Assembly: GCA_008015835.1 (NCBI GenBank)
Contig: SSGH01000028.1
Location: 1-64,000, forward strand
Direction of reading: 5' to 3'
Origin: Lysobacter sp.
GTDB taxonomy: Bacteria > Pseudomonadota > Gammaproteobacteria > Xanthomonadales > Xanthomonadaceae
Length of the DNA: 64,000 nucleotides
Positions 55,932 through 64,000 of the stretch are shown piece by piece (positions within the stretch are counted from its first letter, which is position 1; each line of letters opens with the position of its first letter). The notes under the pieces were generated by a model. The model ran no database searches and was not told where the DNA came from. It saw only the letters and a list, made by a program, of their open reading frames with translations. The translations under genes were made by a program, and so were the position numbers.

Positions 55932-56857
55932 GGTTTGACTCCGATCAGCGAGACCACTTCGAAATGCGGCGGACGCTTCTCGCGGGTGACGATGTCGCTG
56001 GCCTGGATCTCGAGCCCGGCTTTCTCCGCGAATTTGCGCAAATCCTTATCCGCGAAGCCCAAATTGACGTGGCCGTAAGTTTCGACCGCGCCGCGGTGTT
56101 CGTGGCGGGCGAGGCTGGACAGCAGCAGACGCCCGCCGGGGCGCAGCACGCGCGCCGCTTCGGCCACCGCCTGCGCCGGTTTGGCGGCGTAGGTCAGGGC
56201 GTGCATCAGCACGACCAAATCGAAATGCCCGTCTTCGAAGGGGAGCGCGTGCATATCGCCCTCGAGCACCCGCACTTGCGGGAAACGGCGCAGGCGTTCG
56301 CTGGCCGCGGCGACGACCCGAGCGCTCAGGTCGAGGCATACGTACTCGCGGGCGTGCGGGGCTAGCAGTTCGGCCAGCACGCCGTCGCCGGAGGCGATGT
56401 CCAACACCCGGCCCGGGGCCAGCAGCGGCAGCGCGGATCGCGCGAGGGCTTCCCAGGTGCGCCCCGGGGAGTAATGCCGCTCCATATCGCCGGCCACGCT
56501 GTCCGCCCAATTCGCGTCCGCGGCGCGCGCGGCCAGTACCGCCGGAATGCGCTCCTCGTCCTGACGCAGCAGCGGGTCGTCGCTGCCCTCGCGCAGGGTA
56601 CGCCACAGTGCGCGCTGGGCCGCGTCGAGGTTTTCGTCGTCGAAGCGGTAGTACGCGGACACCCCGGCGCGGCGATCCCGCACCAGCCCGGCGTCCTTCA
56701 GCCGCGCCAGATGGGTGGAGACCCGCGGTTGCGCCAAGCGCGTGATCGAGGACAGCTCGGCCACGGTCAGTTCCTCGCGTTCGAGCAAGGCCAACAGCCG
56801 AACGCGGGTGGCGTCGGCCAGCACTTTCAGACGGGACGACCAGGCTTCGAGGTCCAT
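55928..56857 (-). CDS. ArsR-family regulator fused to a SAM-dependent methyltransferase domain
   Basis: The 309-residue protein starts at ATG 56857 ([18 protein letters not shown]). Residues 5-90 are an ArsR winged helix ([37 protein letters not shown]). No metal-binding Cys pair is present. Residues about 130-309 form a class I methyltransferase domain with motif [16 protein letters not shown], motif II VCLDLS and [10 protein letters not shown]. It heads the metH operon, with four-base overlap. The SAM-binding domain may sense SAM or SAH and control methionine synthase expression. An ArsR regulator of the SAH cycle (SahR) is known in other Proteobacteria, so the link is inference by analogy. 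Confidence 0.88.
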   Translation of the reverse strand: MDLEAWSSRLKVLADATRVRLLALLEREELTVAELSSITRLAQPRVSTHLARLKDAGLVRDRRAGVSAYYRFDDENLDAAQRALWRTLREGSDDPLLRQDEERIPAVLAARAADANWADSVAGDMERHYSPGRTWEALARSALPLLAPGRVLDIASGDGVLAELLAPHAREYVCLDLSARVVAAASERLRRFPQVRVLEGDMHALPFEDGHFDLVVLMHALTYAAKPAQAVAEAARVLRPGGRLLLSSLARHEHRGAVETYGHVNLGFADKDLRKFAEKAGLEIQASDIVTREKRPPHFEVVSLIGVKP

Positions 56858-56872
56858 GAGCGAAATATCTTC

Positions 56873-56920
56873 GTATCGCGATACAGCGATAATTGTCGGC
56901 CGCCGACGCGATGCGGTCAA
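56873..56920 (-). promoter_or_regulatory. Promoter and palindromic operator of the arsR-metH operon
   Basis: On the minus strand TTGACC (56920-56915), a 17-base spacer and GACAAT (56897-56892) form a promoter. A perfect 12-bp palindrome GTATCGCGATAC (56873-56884) lies at the expected transcription start, between promoter and the arsR ATG. It is a fitting site for a dimeric ArsR repressor. Confidence 0.6.
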
Positions 56921-57010
56921 GCGCGGGCCCCGCAACGCCGCGCGAGGCTAGGGCTGGAACCGCCTCGCCGTTACAATGATGTTTTCGTATTCATCGCCGA
57001 GGACACCGCC

Positions 57011-58159
57011 GTGGATTTTCGTTTCACCGAAGAGCAGTTGATGATTCAGGACGTCGCCCGGCGCATCGCCCAAGAGAAGATCGCGCCCAGCGCCGAGCAC
57101 TTCGACAAGACCGGCGAATTCCCGCTGGAGAACATGCGCACGCTCGGCGAGAACGGGATGATGGGCATCGAGGTGCCGGCCGAATACGGCGGCGCCGGGA
57201 TGGACGCGATCAGTTACGCGCTGGCGATGATCGAAGTGGCCGCGGCCGACGCCGCGCACTCCACCATCATGTCGGTCAACAATTCGCTGTTCTGCAACGG
57301 CATCCTGAAGTTCGGCACCGAGGCGCAGAAACAGTTGTACGTGCGCGCGATCGCCGAGGGCCGCGAAATCGGCGCGTTCGCCTTGACCGAACCGCAGTCG
57401 GGCTCCGACGCTACCGCGATGCGCTGCAAAGCCGCGAAGCAGGCCGACGGCAGTTTCGTCGTCAACGGCAAGAAGAGCTGGATCACCTCCGGCCCAGTCG
57501 CGAAGTACATCGTGCTGTTCGCGATGACCGACCCCGACAAGGGCGCGCGCGGCATCACCGCGTTCATGATCGACACCGCGCGCGAGGGCTTCCATCGCGG
57601 CAAAACCGAGCCGAAATTGGGCATTCGCGCCTCCGCGACCTGCGAGATCGAATTCGTCGATTACCGCGTGAATCCGGACGAAGTGCTCGGCGCGGAAGGC
57701 GAGGGCTTCAAGATCGCGATGGGCGTGCTGGACGCCGGCCGCATCGGCATCGCCTCGCAGGCCATCGGCATCGCGCGCGCCGCGTACGAGGCCACGGTCG
57801 CGTACGTCAAGGACCGTAAAGCCTTCGGCGCGCCGATCGGCACCTTCCAAATGACCCAGGCCAAGATCGCCGACATGAAGTGCAAGCTCGACGCGGCGAC
57901 GCTGTTGACGCTGCGCGCGGCGTGGCTCAAAGGCGAGGGCCAGCGCTTCACCAACGAAGCTTCGATGGCCAAGCTGGTGGCGTCGGAGGCCGCGATGTGG
58001 ATCGCCCATCAGGCCGTGCAGATTCACGGCGGCATGGGCTACTCGAAGGAAATGCCGCTGGAGCGCTATTTCCGCGACGCCAAGATCACCGAAATCTACG
58101 AAGGCACCAGCGAGATTCAGCGTCTGGTGATCGCCCGCAACGAAACCGGCCTGCGCTGA
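57011..58159 (+). CDS. Acyl-CoA dehydrogenase, short-chain type
   Basis: The 382-residue flavoenzyme introduces the alpha-beta double bond into acyl-CoA. It starts at GTG 57011 with GAGGA upstream. It has FALTEPQSGSDATAM (FAD/substrate loop), WITSG, the C-terminal helix region QIHGGMGYSKEMPLERYFRD, and the catalytic Glu in ITEIYEGTSEIQRL. It resembles butyryl- or short-chain-type ACADs. The frame is open upstream, but the sequence is not ACAD-like there. It is divergent from the arsR-metH operon. A TACAAT at 56972-56977 may be its -10. NAD-glutamate dehydrogenase follows after 28 bases. Confidence 0.93.
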   Translation: MDFRFTEEQLMIQDVARRIAQEKIAPSAEHFDKTGEFPLENMRTLGENGMMGIEVPAEYGGAGMDAISYALAMIEVAAADAAHSTIMSVNNSLFCNGILKFGTEAQKQLYVRAIAEGREIGAFALTEPQSGSDATAMRCKAAKQADGSFVVNGKKSWITSGPVAKYIVLFAMTDPDKGARGITAFMIDTAREGFHRGKTEPKLGIRASATCEIEFVDYRVNPDEVLGAEGEGFKIAMGVLDAGRIGIASQAIGIARAAYEATVAYVKDRKAFGAPIGTFQMTQAKIADMKCKLDAATLLTLRAAWLKGEGQRFTNEASMAKLVASEAAMWIAHQAVQIHGGMGYSKEMPLERYFRDAKITEIYEGTSEIQRLVIARNETGLR

Positions 58160-58187
58160 TCTCGGCGCCCAACGGATCGCATCGCAC

Positions 58188-61100
58188 ATGACCAAGAAAA
58201 CCGCTTCCGCGCGCGCCCGCAACGCGGGCAAACCGACCCGCGGCGAACAACGCCTGCTCGCGCCGATCCTGGAGGCCGTGCGCAAGCGCGCCAAAGGCTC
58301 CGCGGACGAGGCCGTCGCGTTCGCCGACGCGTTCTATCGGCGCATGAGCGAAGACGAGATGCCGGCGCACAGCGCCGAAGCCTGGGCGGCGCTGGCCTGC
58401 GACATGCTCGAATTCGCCCGCAAACGCGCGCCCGGCACGCCGAGCGTACGGCTGTTCAGCCCCAACGCGGACAAACACGGTTGGGATTCGCCGCACACCA
58501 TGCTGCAGATCGTCAACGACGATATGCCGTTCCTGGTCGACTCGGTGACGATGGCGCTCGCCGAACGCGGCATCGGCGTGCATGTGCTGGGGCATCCGAT
58601 CGTATCGGTGGTGCGCGATCGCGCCGGTAAGTTGAAATCGGTCGGCGAGGGCGCGGCCGAATCGATGATGAGTTTGGAGATCGATCGCCAATCCGCCGCC
58701 GACGCCGCCGAAATCGAGGCCGCGCTCCGCAGCGTGTTGGCCGACGTGCGCGCGTGCGTCGTCGATTGGCCGTCGATGCGCGACAAGATGCTGGAAGTCA
58801 CCGAGGATTTGGGGCGGCGTCGCATGCCGATCGACGACGCCGGCCGCGCCGAGGCGCAGGAATTTCTGCGTTGGGCGGCCGCCGATCATTTCACCTTCCT
58901 CGGGTATCGCGAATACAAGGTCAAGAAGCAGGGCGGCGACGAAGTGCTGGCGGCGGTCGACGGCACCGGCCTCGGCCTGCTGCGTGCGAAAGCCGCGGCC
59001 AAACCGCGCAAATTGACCACGCTCGCGGCGCATTACATGCCGCAGTCAGGCGCGGTGGACGCGTTGATTCTGACCAAGACCAACGCCCGTTCTAGCGTGC
59101 ACCGCCCCGGCTACATGGACTACATCGGCGTGCTGAGTTTCGACGCCGACGGCCGCGCCGTGGGCGAACAACGTTTCATCGGCCTCTACACGTCTGGCGC
59201 CTATACACGACGCCCGTGGGAAATTCCGCTGGTGCGCGAGCGGCACGACCGCGTGATGAGCGGTTCGGGCTTCGCCGCCAACAGCCATAGCGGTAAGGCG
59301 CTGCGGCATATTCTCGAAAAATTACCGCGCGACGAACTGTTTCAATCGACCGAGCGCGAACTGCTCGATCTCGCCAAAGGCGTGCTCGGCCTGCAGGAGC
59401 GCGTGCGCAGTCGTTTGTTCCTGCGCCACGACCGCTACGGCCGCTTCTACTCGGTGCTGGCCTACGTGCCGCGCGAGCGCTACAACACCGAAATGCGCCT
59501 GCGCATCGAGGCGATGCTCAAGGACGCGCTGCACGCCGATCGCATCGATTCCACGGTGCAGATGGGCGATTCGCCGCTGGCGCAGGTGCATATGCTGGCG
59601 CGCCCGCGCAAGGGCGAAGCGGCGGATGCGGACGCGCAGGCGCTGAATGCGCGTTTGGCGGCGATCGTGCGCAATTGGCAAGACGACCTGCGCGAGCAGC
59701 TCGTCGTGCGCCGCGGCGAAGAGCGTGGCCTCGCGCTCGCGTCGAGCATCGGCCGCGCGCTGCCGGCCGGTTACATCGAAAAGGTGTCGGCCGCGGTCGC
59801 GGCCAGCGACGTCGAGCGCCTGGCCGCGCTTACGCCGGAGCAGGACCTGCGCCTGAGCCTGTATCGCGGCCAAGACGGCGGCCTGCGCTTCAAGTTCTAT
59901 CGCCTGCACGACGATATTCCGCTGTCCGACGCCATGCCGATGATGGAGAACATGGGGCTGCGGGTGATTTCCGAACACCCGTACCGCATCGAATTCGACG
60001 GTCGCGTGGCCTACATCCAGGATTTCGAAGTCGAAGCCGCGCGCGGCGATCTGGACGTCGGCGATCTGGACGAGACCTTCGAGGAAGCGTTCGGCCGCAT
60101 CTGGCGCGGCGACGCCGAGAACGACGGCTTCAATCGCTTGATCCTCACCGCGAACCTGTCCTGGAAACAGGTGTCGATGCTGCGCGCCTACTGCAAATAT
60201 TTGCTGCAGCTCGGCGTGCCGTTCTCGCAGGCCTACGTCGAAGGCACGTTCGCGCGCTATCCGATCCTGGCGCGCTTGATGACCGAATTGTTCGAGGCGC
60301 GTTTCGACCCGATCACCGGCAGCGAGAGCAAGGCCGACATCAAGCACGGAATGGAGGCGTTCCGCCATCAGCTCACCGGCTTGGCCGGCGACGATGCCGC
60401 GATGCTGGCCGCGGTGGAGCCGGTGATCGCCGCCCGCAGCGGCAAGCGCGACGCGCAATTGGCGGCGACGCGCCAAGCGATCACGACGCTGCTCGACCGC
60501 GTGTCCAGCCTGGACGAAGATCGCATCCTGCGCAGTTTCGTCGCCGCGATCGAAGCGACGCTGCGCACGAATTACTACATCCGTTACGACCATGGTCGTT
60601 ACAAAGACGGCCTGCGCGCCGACGGCGGCCCCGCCGACTATCTGAGCTTCAAGTTCGATTCGTCGAAGATGCCGGATCTGCCGAAACCGCGCCCGTATCG
60701 CGAAATTTTCGTGTGCGGCCCGCGCGTGGAAGGCGTGCATCTGCGCTTCGGCCCGGTGGCGCGCGGCGGTTTGCGCTGGTCGGATCGTCGCGAAGACTTC
60801 CGCACCGAAGTGCTGGGCTTGGTGAAAGCGCAGATGGTGAAGAACACCGTGATCGTGCCGGTGGGCTCGAAGGGCGGGTTCTTCTGCAAACAACTGCCCG
60901 ACCCGGCCGTCGATCGCGATGCGTGGTTCAACGAAGGCGTGGCCTGCTACAAACGCTTCATCAACGGGCTGCTCGATATCACCGACAACATCGCCAGCGA
61001 CGGCCGGATCGTGCCGCCCGACGATGTGGTGCGTCACGACGGCGACGATCCGTATCTGGTCGTCGCGGCCGACAAGGGCACGGCGACGTTCTCCGACATC

Positions 61101-63167
61101 GCCAACGGCATCGCTCGCGCGCACGGTTTCTGGCTCGACGACGCGTTCGCGTCCGGCGGCTCGGTCGGCTACGACCACAAGGGCATGGGCATCACCGCGC
61201 GCGGCGCGTGGGAATCGGTCGAGCGCCATTTCCGCGCGATGGGCCGCGACTGCCAGACCGAGGATTTCACCTGCGTCGGCATCGGCGATATGTCGGGCGA
61301 CGTGTTCGGCAACGGCATGCTGCTCTCGAAGCATATTCGCCTCCTCGCCGCGTTCGATCACCGCGACATCTTCCTCGACCCGAATCCGAACGTCGCCGTT
61401 TCCTTCAAGGAACGCGACCGTATGTTCAAGCTGCCGCGTTCGAGCTGGGACGATTACGACAAATCGCTCATCTCCAAGGGCGGCGGCGTGTATCCGCGTT
61501 CCGCGAAATCGATTCCGCTGTCGCTGGAGATCAAGGCCGCGCTCGGCATCGAGAGCGACGCCGCGTCGATGAGCCCGATGGAGTTGATGAATGCGATTCT
61601 GAAAGCGCCGGTCGATCTGCTGTGGAACGGCGGCATCGGCACCTACGTCAAAGCCGAAAGCGAAACCCACGCCGACGTCGGCGACCGCGCCAATAACGGT
61701 CTGCGCGTGAACGGCGGCGAATTGCGCTGCAAAGTGGTGGGCGAGGGCGGCAATCTCGGCATGACCCAGCTCGGGCGCATCGAAGCGGCGTTGTCGGCCG
61801 GCGTGCTGCTGAATACCGACTTCATCGACAACTCCGCGGGCGTGGACACCTCCGATCACGAGGTGAACATCAAGATTCTGCTCAACGGCGAAGTGCAAAA
61901 GAAAAAGCTGTCGATGCCCGACCGTAATACGCTGCTCGCGGAGATGACCGACGAAGTCGGGCAGTTGGTGCTGAACGACAACTATCGTCAGAACCAAGCG
62001 ATCAGTCTGATGCAGCGCATGAGTCTGAGCCGCCTAGGCTCGAAACAGCATTTCATCCGCACGCTCGAATCGCAGGGGCTGCTCGATCGCCAGATCGAAT
62101 ACCTGCCCAGCGATAACGAATTGGCCGAACGTAAAGCGCGTCGGCTCGGCCTGACCCGGCCGGAACTGTCGGTGCTGCTGTCGTACTCGAAAATCGTGCT
62201 GTTCCAGCAACTGCTCGATTCCGATGTGCCGGAAGACCCGTACCTATCGAAGGAATTGGTGCGCTACTTCCCGCAGCCGCTGCAGAAGAAGTACGCCAAG
62301 GCGATGGAACAGCATCGCCTGAAGCGCGAAATCATCGCCACCGCGGTGACCAATTCGATGGTCAACCGCATGGGCGCGACCTTCAATCTGCGCATGACCG
62401 AAGACACCGGCCGTACGCCGGGCGAAGTCGCCAAGGCTTTCACCATCACCCGCGAAACGCTCGATGCTCGCGATTTGTGGGCGCAAATCGACGCGCTCGA
62501 CGGCAAGGTGCCGGAATCGGTGCAGGTCGACGCGCTGCAGACCATCTGGTCGCTGCAGCGTTCGATGACGCGCTGGCTGTTGTCGCGTCCCGGCGCGATC
62601 CCGGGGATCACCGCGGCGGTCGAGCGTTATCACGACGGCTTCCGCGAAGTGCGCGCGGGTTCGGGCATCCTGCCGGATTCGATGCGCCCGGCGTTCGACG
62701 CCAGCTTCGCCGATTGGAAAGCCAAGGGCCTGCCCGAGGCGATGGCGAAACAGTTGGCGTCGTTGCCGTACCTCGAATGGTGCTGCGACATCATCGAAGT
62801 GGCACTGGCGCGCAAGATCAAGCCCGTGGACGTGGCGAAGGTCCATTTCCGCCTGGGCGAAGCGCTTAAGTTGCCGTGGCTGTATCAGCAGATCGACGCG
62901 CTGGCCGTGGACGGCCGTTGGCACGCGGTGGCGCGCGGCTCGTTGCGCGACGAATTGGCCGCGCAACAGCGCCAGTTGACCGCGCAGGCGCTGGATGCGC
63001 CGGGCGCGAGCGCCGACGCCAAAGTGCAACATTGGATCGGCCGCGACGATGCGTCGCTGCGTTTCACGCTGAACATGCTGGCCGAAGTGGCGTCGCAGAA
63101 GTCGCTGGATTACCCGACCGCGTCGGTGGCGGTGCGCCGCTTGTCGATGCTGTCGCAAGAGGGGTGA
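58188..63167 (+). CDS. gdhB: Large NAD-specific glutamate dehydrogenase (180 kDa type)
   Basis: This 1659-residue enzyme deaminates glutamate to 2-oxoglutarate with NAD and serves amino-acid catabolism. It is the long form with N-terminal ACT-like regulatory region (about 1-400, containing MPFLVDSVTMAL, GFAANSHSGKALRHI), a catalytic middle (about 800-1250) and a long C-terminal helical domain. The catalytic core shows RWSDRREDFRTEVLGL, KAQMVKNTVIVPVGSKGGF with the substrate Lys, FTCVGIGDMSGDVFGNG, and NGGIGTYVKAE. Length equals the family norm (about 1600-1650). It lies 28 bases after the acyl-CoA dehydrogenase gene and is followed by a strong terminator. Confidence 0.96.
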   Translation: MTKKTASARARNAGKPTRGEQRLLAPILEAVRKRAKGSADEAVAFADAFYRRMSEDEMPAHSAEAWAALACDMLEFARKRAPGTPSVRLFSPNADKHGWDSPHTMLQIVNDDMPFLVDSVTMALAERGIGVHVLGHPIVSVVRDRAGKLKSVGEGAAESMMSLEIDRQSAADAAEIEAALRSVLADVRACVVDWPSMRDKMLEVTEDLGRRRMPIDDAGRAEAQEFLRWAAADHFTFLGYREYKVKKQGGDEVLAAVDGTGLGLLRAKAAAKPRKLTTLAAHYMPQSGAVDALILTKTNARSSVHRPGYMDYIGVLSFDADGRAVGEQRFIGLYTSGAYTRRPWEIPLVRERHDRVMSGSGFAANSHSGKALRHILEKLPRDELFQSTERELLDLAKGVLGLQERVRSRLFLRHDRYGRFYSVLAYVPRERYNTEMRLRIEAMLKDALHADRIDSTVQMGDSPLAQVHMLARPRKGEAADADAQALNARLAAIVRNWQDDLREQLVVRRGEERGLALASSIGRALPAGYIEKVSAAVAASDVERLAALTPEQDLRLSLYRGQDGGLRFKFYRLHDDIPLSDAMPMMENMGLRVISEHPYRIEFDGRVAYIQDFEVEAARGDLDVGDLDETFEEAFGRIWRGDAENDGFNRLILTANLSWKQVSMLRAYCKYLLQLGVPFSQAYVEGTFARYPILARLMTELFEARFDPITGSESKADIKHGMEAFRHQLTGLAGDDAAMLAAVEPVIAARSGKRDAQLAATRQAITTLLDRVSSLDEDRILRSFVAAIEATLRTNYYIRYDHGRYKDGLRADGGPADYLSFKFDSSKMPDLPKPRPYREIFVCGPRVEGVHLRFGPVARGGLRWSDRREDFRTEVLGLVKAQMVKNTVIVPVGSKGGFFCKQLPDPAVDRDAWFNEGVACYKRFINGLLDITDNIASDGRIVPPDDVVRHDGDDPYLVVAADKGTATFSDIANGIARAHGFWLDDAFASGGSVGYDHKGMGITARGAWESVERHFRAMGRDCQTEDFTCVGIGDMSGDVFGNGMLLSKHIRLLAAFDHRDIFLDPNPNVAVSFKERDRMFKLPRSSWDDYDKSLISKGGGVYPRSAKSIPLSLEIKAALGIESDAASMSPMELMNAILKAPVDLLWNGGIGTYVKAESETHADVGDRANNGLRVNGGELRCKVVGEGGNLGMTQLGRIEAALSAGVLLNTDFIDNSAGVDTSDHEVNIKILLNGEVQKKKLSMPDRNTLLAEMTDEVGQLVLNDNYRQNQAISLMQRMSLSRLGSKQHFIRTLESQGLLDRQIEYLPSDNELAERKARRLGLTRPELSVLLSYSKIVLFQQLLDSDVPEDPYLSKELVRYFPQPLQKKYAKAMEQHRLKREIIATAVTNSMVNRMGATFNLRMTEDTGRTPGEVAKAFTITRETLDARDLWAQIDALDGKVPESVQVDALQTIWSLQRSMTRWLLSRPGAIPGITAAVERYHDGFREVRAGSGILPDSMRPAFDASFADWKAKGLPEAMAKQLASLPYLEWCCDIIEVALARKIKPVDVAKVHFRLGEALKLPWLYQQIDALAVDGRWHAVARGSLRDELAAQQRQLTAQALDAPGASADAKVQHWIGRDDASLRFTLNMLAEVASQKSLDYPTASVAVRRLSMLSQEG

Positions 63168-63227
63168 CGCGACGATCGTTCGAAAGATCTCGCTCGAATG
63201 GGATCGCTCGACGCGATCGACAAAAAG

Positions 63228-63256
63228 ACCGGCCGCATCGCGCGGCCGGTTTTTTT
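63228..63256. terminator. Bidirectional terminator between gdhB and the lysozyme gene
   Basis: A 9-bp stem (ACCGGCCGC and its complement, 5-base loop) is followed by seven T and preceded by AAAAA. It lies 60 bases after the gdhB stop and just after the stop of the convergent lysozyme gene, so it can serve both directions. Confidence 0.88.
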
Positions 63257-63269
63257 CGTTCGGAAGCGA

Positions 63270-64000
63270 TCAAGAGCCGCGCGCCAGGACGACCAAACGG
63301 TCGTAGGCGCCGTTGAAGCGATTCTGATCGCCCGGGAAAATGCCGGAATCGGCGTACTGCCAGAACGTGTAGAAACTCCACGCGTACGGCAAGGTGCCGA
63401 CGGTGCTGGCGTAGCGCGCGATCCACAGCGGGCTGGTCGCGCTGAAGTTGCCGGACGTGCCGACGCACTGCGTCCACCACGTGGTGCTGGTGTAGATCAC
63501 CGGATAGCGGCCCGTGCGCGTACGGTAGCGGTTCGAGAACGACGAAATCCACGACGCCATGCCGGCCTTGCTTAAGCCGTAGCAGGTGGCGCCGTACGGG
63601 TTGTATTCCAGATCGACCACGCCCGGCAGCGTCTTGGCGTCGGCCGACCAACCGCCGCCGTGATTGACGAAGTAATCGGCTTGGGTCGCGCCGGTCGTGG
63701 TGTCGGGGCGCGCGAAGTGGTACGCGCCGCGGATCATGCCGACGTTGTACGAGCCGTTGTACTGCTGCGCGAAGTACGGATTGGTGTAGTAGGTGCCTTC
63801 GGTGGCCTTCACGTAGGCGAAACGCGCGCCGTTCGCGTACGCGGCCGACCAATTGACGTTGCCTTGATAGCCGCTGACGTCCATACCGGCGACGGTGGCG
63901 ACCGCGGCGGCGCCGAAGTCGCGGGTCGAGAACGACGGCAGGCCTTTGCCTTCATGCAGACGGATCTGCGAACCCATCGGATGATCGTTCGCGACGATGT
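63270..64000 (-). CDS. Secreted GH25 lysozyme (5' end outside window)
   Basis: The open frame continues past the window edge, and residues before the first ATG (63977) read IVANDHP, so the gene is partial at its N-terminus. The protein is a glycoside hydrolase family 25 muramidase, which cleaves the MurNAc-GlcNAc bond of peptidoglycan. Signatures are GMDVSGYQGNVNW (catalytic-site Asp), YVKATEGTYYTNPYF, GAYHFARP, PGVVDLEYNPYG (Asp-x-Glu) and FWQYADSGIFPGDQNRF. The N-terminal segment and domain resemble actinobacterial secreted lysozymes. A role in attacking other bacteria, as in predatory lysobacters, or in remodelling its own wall is inference. The terminator just beyond its stop also serves gdhB. 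Confidence 0.88.
   Translation of the reverse strand, partial: IVANDHPMGSQIRLHEGKGLPSFSTRDFGAAAVATVAGMDVSGYQGNVNWSAAYANGARFAYVKATEGTYYTNPYFAQQYNGSYNVGMIRGAYHFARPDTTTGATQADYFVNHGGGWSADAKTLPGVVDLEYNPYGATCYGLSKAGMASWISSFSNRYRTRTGRYPVIYTSTTWWTQCVGTSGNFSATSPLWIARYASTVGTLPYAWSFYTFWQYADSGIFPGDQNRFNGAYDRLVVLARGS

Noticed and set aside
56858-57010. A SAM riboswitch or cobalamin riboswitch before the metH operon
   Set aside because: The leader is only about 30 bases from the predicted start and shows a short palindrome, with no multi-helix riboswitch architecture. An ArsR operator explains the site better.
59322-61997. An 891-residue open frame on the minus strand opposite gdhB
   Set aside because: Same reason: antisense shadow of a conserved enzyme with composition bias and no recognisable domain.

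Overview
The window is a GC-rich (by eye about 65-68%) chromosomal segment of a gammaproteobacterium of the Lysobacterales (Xanthomonadales). Signs of this are the methionine synthase split into two overlapping genes, a GyrA with Gln at position 83, the very large NAD-dependent glutamate dehydrogenase, the split order sucA-sucB-lpd, and the SlyX, YaiL and YfhM/PbpC families. A Lysobacter-like relative is plausible, but the genus cannot be fixed from the sequence alone. Most of the window is conserved housekeeping. No tRNA, rRNA, CRISPR array, transposase or prophage gene was found.

Layout. 1-6.2 kb: the end of epmA, a four-fold DUF3011 secreted protein, mtnA and gyrA. 6.2-14.8 kb: the alpha-2-macroglobulin/PBP1C module with a small lipoprotein between the two genes. 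14.8-18.5 kb: a membrane protein, a Prx5 peroxiredoxin, hsp20 behind a heat-shock-type promoter, cbpA and a PilH-like receiver. 18.6-23.6 kb: an AcuI-type oxidoreductase, secreted unknowns, an orphan protein with a nuclease-like motif beside a MITE-like element, a LOG protein and a methyltransferase. 23.7-29.4 kb: the 2-oxoglutarate dehydrogenase operon (sucA, sucB, lpd). 29.7-38.7 kb: a lipoprotein with a duplicated domain, the purB/lprI-like/roxA/GNAT operon, divergent fumC, and two paralogous lipoproteins. 38.7-41.4 kb: a GntR-regulated ABC exporter operon. 41.4-46.6 kb: a peroxidase, two FKBP isomerases, ugd, slyX and yaiL. 46.8-50 kb: the main accessory locus, a P-loop ATPase coupled to a protein with six almost identical 48-residue TPR units. 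50-52 kb: small enzymes and secreted proteins. 52-57 kb: an ArsR-methyltransferase fusion followed by metH in two pieces. 57-64 kb: an acyl-CoA dehydrogenase, NAD-glutamate dehydrogenase and the start of a GH25 lysozyme.

How the genes work together. Many minus-strand operons are joined by four-base ATGA or GTGA overlaps (lprI-like/roxA/GNAT, gntR/ABC, arsR/metH1/metH2, hydrolase/YiiX, unknown/acuI), so translational coupling is the rule here. Two loci show readable autoregulation. A GGTG-N16-CACC operator lies on the promoter of the gntR-ABC operon. A perfect 12-bp palindrome lies at the expected transcription start of the arsR-metH operon.

The least ordinary items are the ATPase/TPR pair with its 144-bp tandem repeats, a REP-like palindromic element translated in frame inside metH (with sister copies at 6.3 kb and 25.1-25.3 kb), and the orphan PD-(D/E)XK-like protein beside a 152-bp inverted-repeat element. 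Functions for these are inferences; sequence features are stated separately from them.
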